From positions 845,171-909,170 of the forward strand of contig VXAI01000302.1 of assembly GCA_013399305.1 (NCBI GenBank): 64,000 nucleotides of DNA, in the 5' to 3' direction. The notes under the pieces were generated by a model. It did not search any database. It saw only the letters and a program-made list of their open reading frames with translations, and was not told the origin of the DNA. The position numbers and the translations under genes are program-made. Below, piece after piece: positions 23,086 to 35,884 of this stretch (positions are counted from its first letter, which is position 1; each line of letters opens with the position of its first letter). The DNA is from Rostratula benghalensis (lineage: Eukaryota; Chordata; Aves; Charadriiformes; Rostratulidae).

Positions 23086-26000
23086 CCTTCCATCCTGTTT
23101 TACAAGATCTTCACTTTGACTGTACTGGCTGCCCAAACAATGTCTGAAAAATATTCCATTTAAATAAATATAGAAAGGGGTTTGATACCCTAGAGAAATT
23201 AAACCAAAAAGCTTTTGAGTTTTGCACCAAGTTTTATTAGTGATGGTTTTGCCACTTGTAGTCTCTATGGTGTAAGTATGTTTTACAAGTGTTTCTTAGG
23301 TTGGAAATGCAACATCTTTCCTGTCAGGAACATTTCTGCAAAGTATGCATTTTGGCCTTCCACAATTCATCATGGTAATGCATCCAATTTATTTTAAGAT
23401 TTGCAAAACCCCAGTGGCTAGATAAAAGCACCCACTGCAGAATGTGCCTCTGCTTTAGTTGAATGCCCTGCAGAACTGGTAGTAAAAAATAGCTGAGAAA
23501 TAGCATCCTAAATTTTATTTCCCCTACCACCCCTTTCAGATTCTCAACTTGCTGTAAAAACATGGCAGGACTGAACTTGTGCAAACAGGCTGATGTCTTT
23601 CTGACTGTGGCTGAGAAGCACAGGGAAGAGGATGAATTAAGTGTTTCTCTAGCTCTTGCATAACTGCATCAGACCCATCGCTCTGTGTTTCCACCAGTCC
23701 CTGGGCAAACTGGGGCAGAAGAGAAAAGCCGTGACTTTCTTACAGCTCAGCCAATAGTGCTAGTGTTGCTTTCTGTACAGGCCTTTCTCTGTCCTCAAAC
23801 ACAAAGAAAGGCACTCCTTGCTGAGACTGTATTTGAAAACATAATTTAACCCATAATGAAAGCTGATTCTCTCCTTATCTATTGACTAAAACTGTTGTCC
23901 TCTGAAGCAGGGAGAGGAAGCAGCCCTTCAAAGCCAAGCCATTTAATCTCAAACTTTATTAAAAGTGTACAGGAATCAGATTTTTACTGTCACCTAGTTA
24001 TCATGTTTTAGAGGCCACTGCAAGTGCAGGGTGCTAGCTCATGATGCGTTGGTGTGTTTCACTACTGCTGTTTAGTTGGACTATGTGACAGGCTGCAGTG
24101 AGTGCAGGGAACAGGCACCTCAGTGCATGTAACAATTTATTACACAAACAGCTCTTGTTTTATGTGTGACAAATATTGAATACTGGTTAGAAAATAATAA
24201 TCCATAGGATTATATTGTGGCTCAGGACAAGCAGATGAATATGTGGATTGGAGTTTACTTTACTTTTAGACTAAGCAGACTGTGCTGGTGTTCTTTTTCA
24301 GCTAATGCATAACCATGGTAGCCATGACTTTGTTTTGAAGAGCAGAAAAACAGCAGTTGATTATTTACTTGGAGTAACCTTTCTTAAACTCTTAACCTGT
24401 TGCATCTGATAATGTAACACATTGGCTTTCTACAATACATAGGTAGGTTAAACACTGCAACTATGTATAGGTTTCATCCCTTCCTCTCCTTAGGCAACCT
24501 GAATTCTCTTTTGATGGAGTGATAGCTTCCCCTCCAGCATGTCACAATTTAGTTACAGTTCTCTTTGCACATTCCACCTCCGAGTATTTTTGCACATGTA
24601 TATTCCACTGCCTGCTGCAATAGGTTGTGTGCCAAATGTCTCAAAACAAGTGATTTATAGAGCAGCCTATCTGCAGGGACACCATATACAGCCCTCACTG
24701 TCTCCTTGTGAAGGGGCAGTGGTGCTCTGCCCGTTCCTTTCAACTGGCAGCACTGGTCATGAGAAAAATCCTCCCGTGTTGCTTGAAGCTGAAGCTGTTA
24801 TTGCTCCAATTGTTTACATGTAAATAACTTTTGCACTTTGTTAATTAATGGAGTTGGTGCAAGGGAGGTGAGGGGGAAACAAAACTAGTTTTCTTCTAAG
24901 TGGGAAGGAATTTTAGTTTTCTTGGAGCCCTGGGGTGTTTTAATTGATATTTTGCACTGTTAGCATCTCCAGATTTTGAACATTGCCCTTGTTGCCAGAA
25001 AGTCTTCAACACTGATAAAGGTAAAGTATATCTGGAAAAGTGTATTACTTTGGAAAGAGCTGTCTGAAAGTAAATGAAATATTCTCAGGCTTGTAGACAG
25101 ATGGCTGGATTGGTGGAAGGTCTTGATTGCTAAGGACCCCACTGCAAAACATATACCCCCTATTTGAAAGATGGGATTTTTATAAGGAGAGTCTTATGTG
25201 TACTTACTCTGAGAAGTGGCGTGGATCTCCGTTCTAATGAGCTACAGTACCTAACTGTAGACTGTCAGTTACTGTAGCTCTTGGGCAAGCTATGAGTATG
25301 AAAGCTGGTAGTTCATAAGTCTGAGGGGTGGGAAATCTAAGAAATCAACCTACAAGCTCTCAAGTGCTGAATCAACTGCTAAAGCTTCACTCAGCCCCTT
25401 CCACTGTCAGTAGCGGTAAGTCATTCAAATACACCCCATGGTGGGATGGTTGGCATCGGAGCAGGACAGGACTGCAGCTACTCCAACGTCTCTCCCTCTG
25501 GCCACCCCTACAGCTGTGCCTCCTCCTGTCTTTGCATCCCATCAGGTAGGCATCAGGTGTGCTGTTAAGTCATGCATCTTGAGATTTTTCTTCTTTTACT
25601 TCATTCTGTGTTCAAACAGAATCATTATGGCTGTGAGGGACTTGGATCCTAAGCCTAAGCATTTCTGAGGCTCTTGATGACCTTAAGTCCTAATATCTAC
25701 TTACTGTGGTCCTAACAGAGATGCTTCTCACACTATCACATCTTTGCCTGTGCTTGTTTTCAGTGAAGGGAAGGACAAACTGAAGTACTACGGAAAAAAA
25801 CACATAAATTATTAGTATCCTTCTGTGTGAAGATATTCCAGATGTAATGTGTGTATATTCATGTGGCCCCTTTGACCAGGCATTTCAGTCAGGTACTCTG
25901 AGTTGTGTAGCTAAGAATGAAAACAAAGAATACTAAAGATCTGAAGTATTTCTTCACATCTCAGACTATAATTATTACTGCAGCAAGTAAAAAAGCCAGG

Positions 26001-29000
26001 ATGGATGCAACTTTCCTATTTGAAAGGAACAAAATGTTTCAAGTGACAAGTCTTTACACTTCCTTAAGGATTCTGGGATTCCTATCCTCTAGGAAGCATA
26101 ATGTGCTCCTAGAAAGGTAATGCAAACTTCAGCAATAGAGCTATCAGGACTGAGCCAGGAATACTGAAATCTATAAGGGATGTTAGAATTCTGAAGGAAA
26201 AAAAAAGCAGCAAACTGCACTTGTTCAGCCACACCGTTGCTTTAGTTGTCTAACATTTTGAAGTAGCCTGAAGGAATGCAGATTATTAATTGTCTGTATT
26301 TCTTTGCTCTCTGTGTTTCCACAGCATCTGACACTCGATCTTCAAAGGCTGTTGGATGTCAGGTGCTCTAATGTTAGGTGAAGTCATACTGCTTTCATCT
26401 TTTATTTTCTACCATATATGGGGATCCATCTTAAAAGAGAGTATGGTTTAAATGGCTTGAGTATGCTGCAACTAGAAGCTGTGGAAGATGTTTCATAAGC
26501 TTCAGGAAGAGAGTGCTTTGAGATAAAATGTGTTTGGTGCACTGACCTTTCCTTGTTCTCAGAAGCTTCAGTTGGTTTCCCTACCATCCTTTCCTAAAGT
26601 CAAGTCAAGGGTGTATCAAATGGATGACATTCACAGCTATATTACTGTGAGCAAATAAGATGCTAGAGGACTGTGGAGAAAAATCGGCAGAGGTCCTGGT
26701 TCCTTTCCATTCTCAATTTCCATTTCTATTCTAGAAGGAATGAAGTAGCTGGTATTTTATGTCCAAGTGAAACCAGGTTTTTACACATACCCTCTACTGT
26801 GTCATTTTGACTTTCTGAAAGGGGAATAAATTACTGTTGGCATGATTCTGGTTTCTGCTGTTAAAGCCAGGCTTACAGGACCAAACTGTATAATTTCTTT
26901 TAAATAGCTCATTGAAAGTCCAGATTAAGAAGATGTATGTGGTATTGTTCAAGTCCGTCAGAAATACTTGGAGATGTTGCAAGAGCCAGTACAAATACCT
27001 GTAAGTCTGACAGGATGAGTTTGCTTTGTTGGAGGCCTTGAAGAGCTGTCATTCCTTAAAGTCTGACTGGATTGACCTGGAAGGCTGTGAAGATCACGCT
27101 TAAAAAGGAAATAATAAAAAATACATTGTGGTTGAATCTAAGGACAAATTGCTTCAACAGATCTAGTTGCAAATGTAGGTCCCTTCTTTCTCCATTGCTT
27201 TTGAAGATTGTAGGTCTGAGCAGTTGGAGACTAAAAGCAAAGCCTATATTTTCCTCCTGAATGGCTGTGGGCTTTTTTTATGGCTCATGTATTAGAGCTG
27301 AAATGTATTTCTTTCTCAATGACTTGAGAATAAGGTTGGAGGATGTTGTTTGCACAGAACTGTAACTTACCTAGTCGTCATTGCATGTTTATGGAAAGGA
27401 ATTCTTTGAATGCCTTAATTCACATGGAGCACAAGTGGCAAAGGTGGGGTAATAAATAACGTTAGCTCAAAGTTCAATATACAAAGTTGAATATATATTG
27501 AAAGAAGTAAACTGAAGACAGATTATCAGGTACTGACTGTTGTGGTCTTCTATGCTAAAAGCAGAAGTGTGTGACACTTAGACACTATGATCAGAAGAAT
27601 GGAAAGGCTTTGCAGCTGGTTGCACAGCGGGATGTTGCTCTGTTTAGAGCTCCTCCGTTTAGGCATTAGGTGGCCCCTTACAAAATAGTGTCACTAAGCT
27701 TCTGCCCCTGTGAGTGCACAGGCTTTGTTATCTTATTACATGACTTTTAAGGAAACAAAATGCAAAAGAAAGTGTGAAAGCTTCCTCAGTGCATCTCTAA
27801 TGATATTTTGTAGCTTCATAACTTTCAAGGACAGGCACAGTAAGGCGTCCCTTCCTGCCTTTGTGCCTGCACTCGGTTACAAAGCGCTGCCTGGGCTGCC
27901 ACCCTCTGAGAGAGGCCTGGGAGTCCCAGCAGGCAAGGGCATGCAGAGGTAACACTCTGGAAAAACAGATTGCCATCCTCTCTGCAGATAGCTTTGCACA
28001 CATGTGAGTGTGTTGGACACTACCTATTGAAAACTGGGCTTTGGCATCATTGAATCTATTAATTGGCTTTAAAAAAACCCAAACAAACAAACAAAAAGCC
28101 CCCCAAAACAGGGTAAGGAAAATGGAGGAGTCTTTATGAGTATTTTCATTTTAATAAACCTATGTTAATGCTATTAGAAAACATTGAAAAATTTATTATA
28201 CAGCTATGGTTCTGATTTGATTTTATTAACATGAATAACATGAAGACTCGGAACGTAATTGTCATAACCTTGTTTGCTTCTGTGTCTTGGAAAATAATCA
28301 CCAGTAACTTCAGGAAAGAGTTACCAAATTCAGTTTGATCTCGTTTCCCACATAAAAATAAACGTAAGGATTGTGTTGTGGACTTGTGGAAAATAAGCAT
28401 CTGGCCAGATCCTGCATTTCCATGTCAAAATTTTGGAGGAAGTTTTGTCTGCACAAGAACTGTAGAGTTTTGATTTTTTTTTTATAGCTGTGTTTCAAAA
28501 ATCAATCTAGTTTTCTCACTCACATACAAAGCTGATGTCCATTGATTTGTTTCAATGTCTTTCCACAAACCGAGGTCTTTGATATTTAATATGTTATTAA
28601 TTACACTTCTCCAAGCGCAGATAACTTATACAAATAAGTTTTCCATGCAAAAAGGTATATCTTAGTATTAGCTATGTAGGGATTGTTTGAAGTGCTTTGA
28701 ATTAATTCTAGTAAGGATAATATAATCATCTTTTATGGTGTTTTTAAACTAAGAATGGAAGAACAGACCCTGGGCTTAGATCTAAGAGGAAAAAAAGTAT
28801 TCATAACTGCATGTAATGTGTACAGTTTGTGAATAGTAATTATGGAGCATCTCTAGGAAAACTCCACCTCTTTATACCTGACTAGAGAAGTCTTCTCCAT
28901 CCAAAGCATTCCTATTCTTCACCTCTTTGAATTAAGTTAAGAACAGGAGTCCTTGTGCTGTGAGTTCTATTTGATTAGAGATGTGATTAGAGACATGACT

Positions 29001-31139
29001 CACCACTTTGGATCTTTGGATCTTTTTTTTTTTTTTTTTAATCGCAGAAGAGAAAACAGAGTATGACCTAAAAAACTTTGTAAGTTAGACAATCCTCTGT
29101 TTCTGTCACATGAAATAAATTAATATGTCTTTCACTTTCTAAGAGGTATGAGTAAATTTTAAAATAGTTCACTTTTTTAAAACTTTGTCTATTACTGTAA
29201 TGCCAAATCTGGCCTCTTTAAAATTAGGGTCAATAGCCCACTGTAAAGCTTGGCTTAGGACTGTTTTTTATTGCCTGAGAGTACAAGTGCAGTGTAGCAT
29301 CAAAATATTGTTATCAGTACCAATTGGCATAGTTATGGCAACCCAGGCAGGACCTAGCAAACAAATATGCCTGCATTTCTTGTTTTTCCTTTGTAGAAAG
29401 GTGCTGGGCTTGTTTGCTGGGTGGTGTCCGTTGCACTAGGAATGTTGGGTAGAGACTGTGTATATCTTAAAAGCAATCTCTTCAAGTAGGTTGTTAATTC
29501 ATCACCACCATGATATTCATGCTACTGTCAGAATGATAAAAGCTACCTACTGCCTTCAGAGTGTTTTGTCTTCACACCTACATACTGCCCTCAGAGTGTT
29601 TTGTCTTGCAGCTTCTTAGAAGTTATTGTAAGTAGTGCATCTGAGGGGGAGGGTCACCAAAGGAAACCCATTTTTGGTCTCTTCCAATTCTTCAGCTGGA
29701 TTTCAGGCAGTTACTGTCTCCTCAGGAGGTAAATGGTACCTGTTCCTTCTGGAGCATCTGCAGTCGGTGCAGCCTGACATGTCGGGCAAAGGACTCTCAA
29801 GAATAATGCTAGATACCTCTCTGTCCTGCTGCTTCCAGTAACAAAAAGTGGAGGAAGTGTCCGACACTGGCAGAATCTGCTGTGAGGATGTGCTAAGAGG
29901 AACAGATAGGTATCATTATTCGTTATTTAATGACCTTTGAGCAGGAATGCATTTGATATTCTACTGTGAACAGGACCCAAGATGTACTGAGGACAGTCTT
30001 GGAGCAGTTTATCCACATGACAGTATGGATGCCGCCATAATATATCCTGAAATACAAATGGTACTGCTGTTAGGTAACTCTTCTGGATACATGAGCACAC
30101 TAAGGAATAAATCAGAAGTTAACCCCCTTTCTTCCAGCTGGCTGAGATGTCAGCTTTTTTCTCCATGGAGTAGGGAAGCAGATGATGCTGTACCTGATGC
30201 TGTTCTCCCCCCACAAGCAAGCTTAGGCAGTGGCAGGGGGATTGTCTTCACAGGTGAACAACATTGGACTGAGGTTAAAAGTAGATACACTGTAGAAAAA
30301 AATATGGATTTACTCTTTCCATTATAAAATTCTGCAGCTCCAAAGTTCATTTCCATAGCTCTTCCTTCAGTGATAGGGCTCTAGGCCCTTACCTTACTTC
30401 CTGCAGAGCCGTAGGCAGGAGGTTGTGTAGCTGCTTTTTGCAGTGTTGCCAAGAAAGCTCTCTAAAATATGTAAGGCTTAAAAGACCGGCATGAGATTTT
30501 ATCAGTTTATCTTCATTATCATGTGTCACTTAAAATGACTGACTTTAACACTGGTATATTGAGCCTCAAACATAGACTACACAAGGCAAAGATAAATTTG
30601 ATAACACCTATGAGTTTATCATAGTATTAGTTCATTTTATTTTCTGTCTGACTTTGAAGTATTTGTGGCAGAGATTTTTTTCCATCTCCTTCAATTCCCA
30701 CTGATAACTTATGAAGGCTTCAGCCAGTCATCTTTTGTTAAAGCTAAAAGAATCTCTGTGCCAATTCATTTTAGATCTGTATACCAAGATGTGCAACAAC
30801 TTCCCTTGAGTGATCAATTCCCCAAATTATAATATATATATATATGTACATGTGATATATTTGCCACCTAGTTACTTGCAGGTGTGAAGAGAATGCATTA
30901 TTCTGCTACAGAACTGTTGATTAGAGTCTGAGGCATGTTTTTAAACTACTGTTTGCTCGTGGATGATCAATTGTGACATGTTGTGACCTTCCTTAGGTAG
31001 AGTCAACAAGTACTTCATACGACTGTTTATTATATAACAGCAGTGCCATTCATTCTCTTCAGTTCGTCATGGCCAGCCTGACAGTGGAGGGCTTTCACTC
31101 CTCTTTGTATGGCCTTCCCTTGTGTACACTGGCTAAACA
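23086..31139. other. 8 kb of intergenic DNA, no gene recognised
   Basis: A+T-rich DNA with short chance frames. Notable local features are an inverted forkhead-like site at 24811-24826, a T run near 29022-29039, an A/C-rich tract at about 28073-28112 and a TA run at 30832-30845. The 126-codon frame at 29947-30327 has no recognisable domain. Confidence 0.6.
24811..24826. promoter_or_regulatory. Inverted pair of forkhead-like motifs
   Basis: TGTTTACATGTAAATA holds TGTTTAC and the reverse complement of TATTTAC back to back, with a perfect 12-bp palindrome TTTACATGTAAA at 24813-24824. Forkhead proteins bind TRTTTAC. Function is inferred from the motif alone. Confidence 0.4.
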
Positions 31140-31545
31140 ATGATGCACCAAGTGCAGTAAATGATGTGATCAATTTATAGTCTGAGCCACCAACAAATAC
31201 ATCAATTTTAGCAACTATTGCACTTAAAATGCCATTCCTTGTGCTAATGAACTCCTAACCTGTTAATGAAACATGCAAACATCAGGCTTATCTCCTAGCT
31301 TCTCTTAGATACATTAAAGAAGGTTCCTTAATGTGTAAAAATGATGCATAAATTATATAGTTAATGTCGTTAGTATCTAAAATTCAAAGTTTCCTGTTTC
31401 AAACTGAGCTTTTGATGCATCTCTGGTTTTGTTTGTGCTATTTAATGCTCTGTTGAGCAATATTAAAATACGTGAATCATCCAATAATACAAATAATTCA
31501 GCAGGAGCATTGAAAGCCTATTCATATTTCACTTAAACCAGACAT
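31140..31545. promoter_or_regulatory. Candidate conserved non-coding element (distal enhancer)
   Basis: About 400 bp lacking repeats, dense in homeodomain-like cores (TTAATG, TTAATGA, TAATTATA-like arrangements) and in octamer/POU-like ATGCAAA and ATGCAT words. Long stretches have no low-complexity bias. The texture resembles deeply conserved developmental enhancers in gene deserts. No alignment was possible, so this is an inference. Confidence 0.3.
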
Positions 31546-34500
31546 TTCCTGGATTGTTTTTGTTACCAGTTGTATGTGATGCTTTTGACTTCTAGATTAC
31601 ACCTATTGCCTTTGTATGTGAGTGATAGCTAGGAGAACATCAAATTTGGCAGAAGTGGAAGAAAAAATAATTCAGAGCAATAACAAAAACAGTCTTTTTT
31701 ATCTCATTTTCAGTTCTTGAGGGTGTTTGTACGTGTTTCTTGTTCTTGCTTGTTGTCTTTTTACATGCTTCTACAGATTCATAGGGTTTATTTCATATAG
31801 AACTAGCAAGATTAGGATATCAAAATTGGCCACTATTTCTAGTTGTATTACTATTTCTCAGGAGTCAATCAATAAAAAATGAAAGATTTATCAATCGTCT
31901 TTACAACTGTTGAAATTCAAAGATCTTATTAATATCTAGAGAAAATATTTGTTCTTTGAGTATTTAAGCAAAATGCTTGGGACCAGTCTGTGAAAACATC
32001 TCACAGCAATTAGCGTGAATCATGACCTAATTAAGTTATTTCCTACTTCATTTCAGACAATCATGACCCTCATGACATCCCCAACTGCTTAACCTCAGCC
32101 AAGAATTTAGGACATTTATCTGGGTGATTCTTACTGCCATCAAGTCCACTGGTGTCAGGCTCCCTGGTATGCCCAGATGCACTCAACATAAAAGTGGATC
32201 TTTTATAATAACGAGGGCAGCAGCAGAACAGTATACATCTTGTGGTCTTACAAAGACCCCTTTCATTGGACTATAATATTGTGCATCTCACTATTTCCAA
32301 AGGGTTAAAAGTAGCTGTTTTCTACCCCAGTATTAATTCTATAACAAGAAGTTTCATATAGATATATTTTAGTGTGAAAGTTCTTATAAAAACAAAGCAA
32401 AACCACCAACCCCCTGAAACACTTTGTCACACTTTTTTTTTTGTTTTGTTTTTCAAATTGAATATTTTTGTCAAACTTGGCAAAATTAGCAGGATGAACG
32501 TTTCAGAATTTGCACTTATACTTTGCGTATAACAGGCTTTCTGTTTCTTTTGCGTATCACTTGGCATTCATTCTTATTCATTCCTTTTGTTTTTCCCAGT
32601 TTCTTACATTAGAGTTACAGCCATTTGTCACCTGTTTATTTCCAGAGACTGCAGAAATTCTAGGCCAAAATGTTATCGATCACTTTTTTGCCCAGTGTCG
32701 ATGGACAAGCATTTATTCTTATATATCCATTTTTCATACACTCAAGTTGAAAAGAAGTTTTTTGCTTTCTCCTGGATGCTGTCACATTAAAATGCCACAG
32801 TTGAAGGGTACAGGGTTAGGTGTTATTCAGGTGCTCTGGGCACACCATGGGAAGAGACTATGCAGTGCTGAATAAATTAATCTTTTTCAGAGATTTTAGG
32901 AGTCTTGTGTGGAAATTTGGGATGCTCTTGAAAAATGTTTCCCTGGGTTCTGGTCAGCTGCCTTTTAAGTTTTTTCTTTTGGGGGCTGATAAGTAACATA
33001 CCTGAAAAGTAGCTTGCTTTTTTTTTTTTTTTTTTTTTTGGCTTGGAATGTGCCGTGTGTCTGATTTGTTTTTCCTTCAGTTATGAAACCTTCTCTTTCT
33101 TCTCTCCACTTTAGACTGTTGGGGACATGTTTGACTCTTCCTATTCGATCATATATTTTTAAAACTGTGCTATTGTATCAGACTATCAGCTTATTTGGAG
33201 TGTTTTTCTAGAAGAATGCCTAAATAATTTTAGTGGAGCTCATTTTCTTTTTGCAATGATGTGGCGGTTTTTTTCTTCATATAGAGCCCTTTAGCTGGGA
33301 GAACATTGATTTCACATACATGTAAGTGCGTACTTTCACAGATGTGAATGCCAAGAAGAAAGGTTGTTTTAACTGGCCTGGAAAGGATTTTGTGGTTGTT
33401 AAATTCCTGGGCATGAAGGACTTTGTTCAGTACAAAGAAGAAACTTCTGTTGTTGCTTTTCTATAACTATAGAAAGACTGAGTAATGAGGGAAAACCTAT
33501 GGGTCTGGCAAAGAATCTGGGACACTGTCTGCTGGTCTTAAATTGTCTCAGCAGACACTCATCTCTGCTCTTCATTCTGTTCTCCTTATTGACAGCTCCT
33601 TGTTCATTCAATAAACTATATTATGATTGAATTCTATTAACTTCTTGCATCCTCTGCTACTTCTTACAAGGTCTGTCTTGTCCCTGCACACACCTTAAAT
33701 AGATTAAAAATATGTTTAAAGCAGTGATCTGATGGGAATGGACTTAAAATACTGCACATCAGCGTGTTTGTGTCAATGACTTACTTCTGAAGCATTACAA
33801 AGAAGCATTTTTATGACAACGATGTAAATGCAAATGAATACATCCTTCAGGTTCATTGAAGAGCTTATGTGCAGAATGCTTTGCTCTTGTCCCTTTGGGA
33901 TATCCCGCACCTTTTCCCCTGACATTTTAGTTACGTGGTGTTGCAAAAACAAGGAGTTGTGCAACGGGGAGCACGGATGTCTCTATGCACACAAGCTGCT
34001 GTGCCTCTCTATGTGGATGTGAATTCTTCCCTTCTGAAAGGGAGCTGGGTGCTTAGGAGTGTTTTGGAAGATTTGTTTTAGATTTTGGAAACCCTCGCAT
34101 ACAATTCCCTGTGTTTTGGTAAAGTAGGTATGTTACATCTGGATGTGTAATATCTAAAATGTTTTGTAATTGATGCTTAATGATACAGTTATATTAAAGC
34201 AGTTTGAAAACAAGATAAAATCAAGTACACTATGACAAAACATTGATTTCTAGATGGGAGAGTGATTTCATGCTTCTGGTTTCGTAAGCTTTTAAATTTG
34301 AAGGGGAGGGGGGGTGGGGAGAATTGTCCGTTAACGCTTCAGATCTCTTCTAGAAGTAATTTTTTCAAACAGGCCTGAACTGTTTTGCTTTTGAATGCTA
34401 ACTGCTGGAAGTTGATCTTCATTATACTGCTCCTTTATTATACAGATTGTTCTGGGAATTGAATGTCAACTTAGTGTCCCGTGCAAGACATTTCTGTGTC

Positions 34501-35500
34501 TTTTTACCTATTTTATTGTAGTAGTTGAAAGGATGGTTGTCTGTTTAAAATCCTTTCCACTGCTCCTCCATTCAGAATCATCTTGTCCTTCTGCCATGTC
34601 AGATGGTAAGATTACAGTTCCCTGCCATTACCAAATGAAAGGTATTCAGACAAGTTGTGGACAGTCACCAAACAGAGGAACAATGAAATATCTGTTCCCT
34701 GGGTGGGAGCAAAGGGATTGATCCTCTTTCTTTTGTCAACTGGTGGAACACACTAAGCTCTTGCAATTCAGATTTTCTGTTTTCTCCTTTGTTACTAATC
34801 TTTTAAGTATAGCAAGAAAGAAGCTTGCTAGACAGTTCATCTACTGACCATGTCATTCTAAGACTGACTAATAAATCTTTTGAGCCTGTTAACATAGTTA
34901 GTTCTGAGCATCAAAAAAAAGCAACTAAAAAGTATTAAAAAAGCCCCTTCTAATTTCAAGAATACAAATCTTTGAAAGGAAACACACTGCAAGGAATTGG
35001 CTTATATTGAGAATGAGATTTATCTTATTCAAAATGTGAATATTTTTGGTGAGTTTCCCTTTTGAATTTTTTAGGGTCTGAACCTGAACCTGTACTCACT
35101 AAAAAAAAAAAATATATTTTTTGGGGTTTTTTGGTTGTTTTTTTTTTCTGTTTGCTACTGACTTCAGTGGGAACAGATTACTACCAGTAAATATAAGAGC
35201 AATTATGTAGATTTTGTTATGTTACTAAACTAAAAGAAGTTCGGCAGGTGAAAAATATTTCTGGAGTTTTCAAAAGCTTAAAAAATTATTTTTAAAAAAT
35301 TAAAAATGATACTCCAATTACATATATTTTATTATGGCTGTTAAGCAGAGCTAAAGGATAAGCACTGAATCCACTACTGGCACTTAATCTTTCACCAGAC
35401 TTTTTCAAACCCAAACAGACTGGAGAAAAGAAATGCAATATATCGAAATGAAAGCTTTTCTCTTTTAAGCAAAACATTTTCTTGTCCTCAGCAGTCTGTG
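31546..35500. other. Intergenic DNA, no gene recognised
   Basis: A+T-rich DNA with a 22-nt T run (33018-33039), a G-rich tract (34303-34319) and a T/G-rich tract (about 35120-35150). The 121-codon frame at 32510-32875 shows no domain I can name. Confidence 0.6.
34303..34319 (+). other. Potential G-quadruplex tract
   Basis: GGGG, A, a run of seven G, T, GGGG. This satisfies a four-run G-quadruplex pattern with one-base loops if the central run is split. Confidence 0.5.
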
Positions 35501-35700
35501 GGCTTCCTCATTGCAGTTGTATCACTTAAATACATTATGGCTAACATAACACTGAATTTGCACTAATTAGCTGTCTTAATTTTACATTCAGCAAATCTTA
35601 TTGGCACAGAGAATAATCAGTCTGTGCAATTCAGTGCCCTCAGAGGTGCTCCCAGCAACCTCTAAGTAACCCGGGAGGTGATTTTCTTTTCCCCCTACAG

Positions 35701-35844
35701 GATCTATATGAGACTTAATGCAATTAACCCTGCGGGCTCAGGGCCCTTGAATGAGCAGAGTTTCAATGCTTCTTTAGCATGTGGGCAAACCTCTGCTGGC
35801 ACATCTGCTCAGAGCCAGAATGAGCTTCAGAGTTGGCATCTGAG
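35701..35844 (+). other. Exon-like segment bounded by good splice signals (unverified)
   Basis: A pyrimidine-rich acceptor (TTTTCTTTTCCCCCTACAG) precedes 35701 and a donor-like CTGAG/GTACTT follows 35844. The 144-nt interval is open in a phase 2-2 frame and translates to residues including IYMRLNAINPAGSGP, which resembles the end strands of a fibronectin type III domain (R-L-x-A-x-N-x-A-G-x-G-P). One short pattern is weak evidence; it may equally be conserved non-coding DNA or chance. Confidence 0.2.
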
Positions 35845-35884
35845 GTACTTGAGTCTCTTCTGTCATTCAATCTATCAGTCTTAA

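Noticed and set aside
22877..23147. Poly-Phe and poly-Lys frames near 23.0 kb
   Set aside because: They simply translate the homopolymer run.
25320..25560. Possible small exons around GGTAAGT at 25415 and CAGGTAGGC near 25545
   Set aside because: The splice-like motifs are isolated, and the enclosed frame has no known domain.
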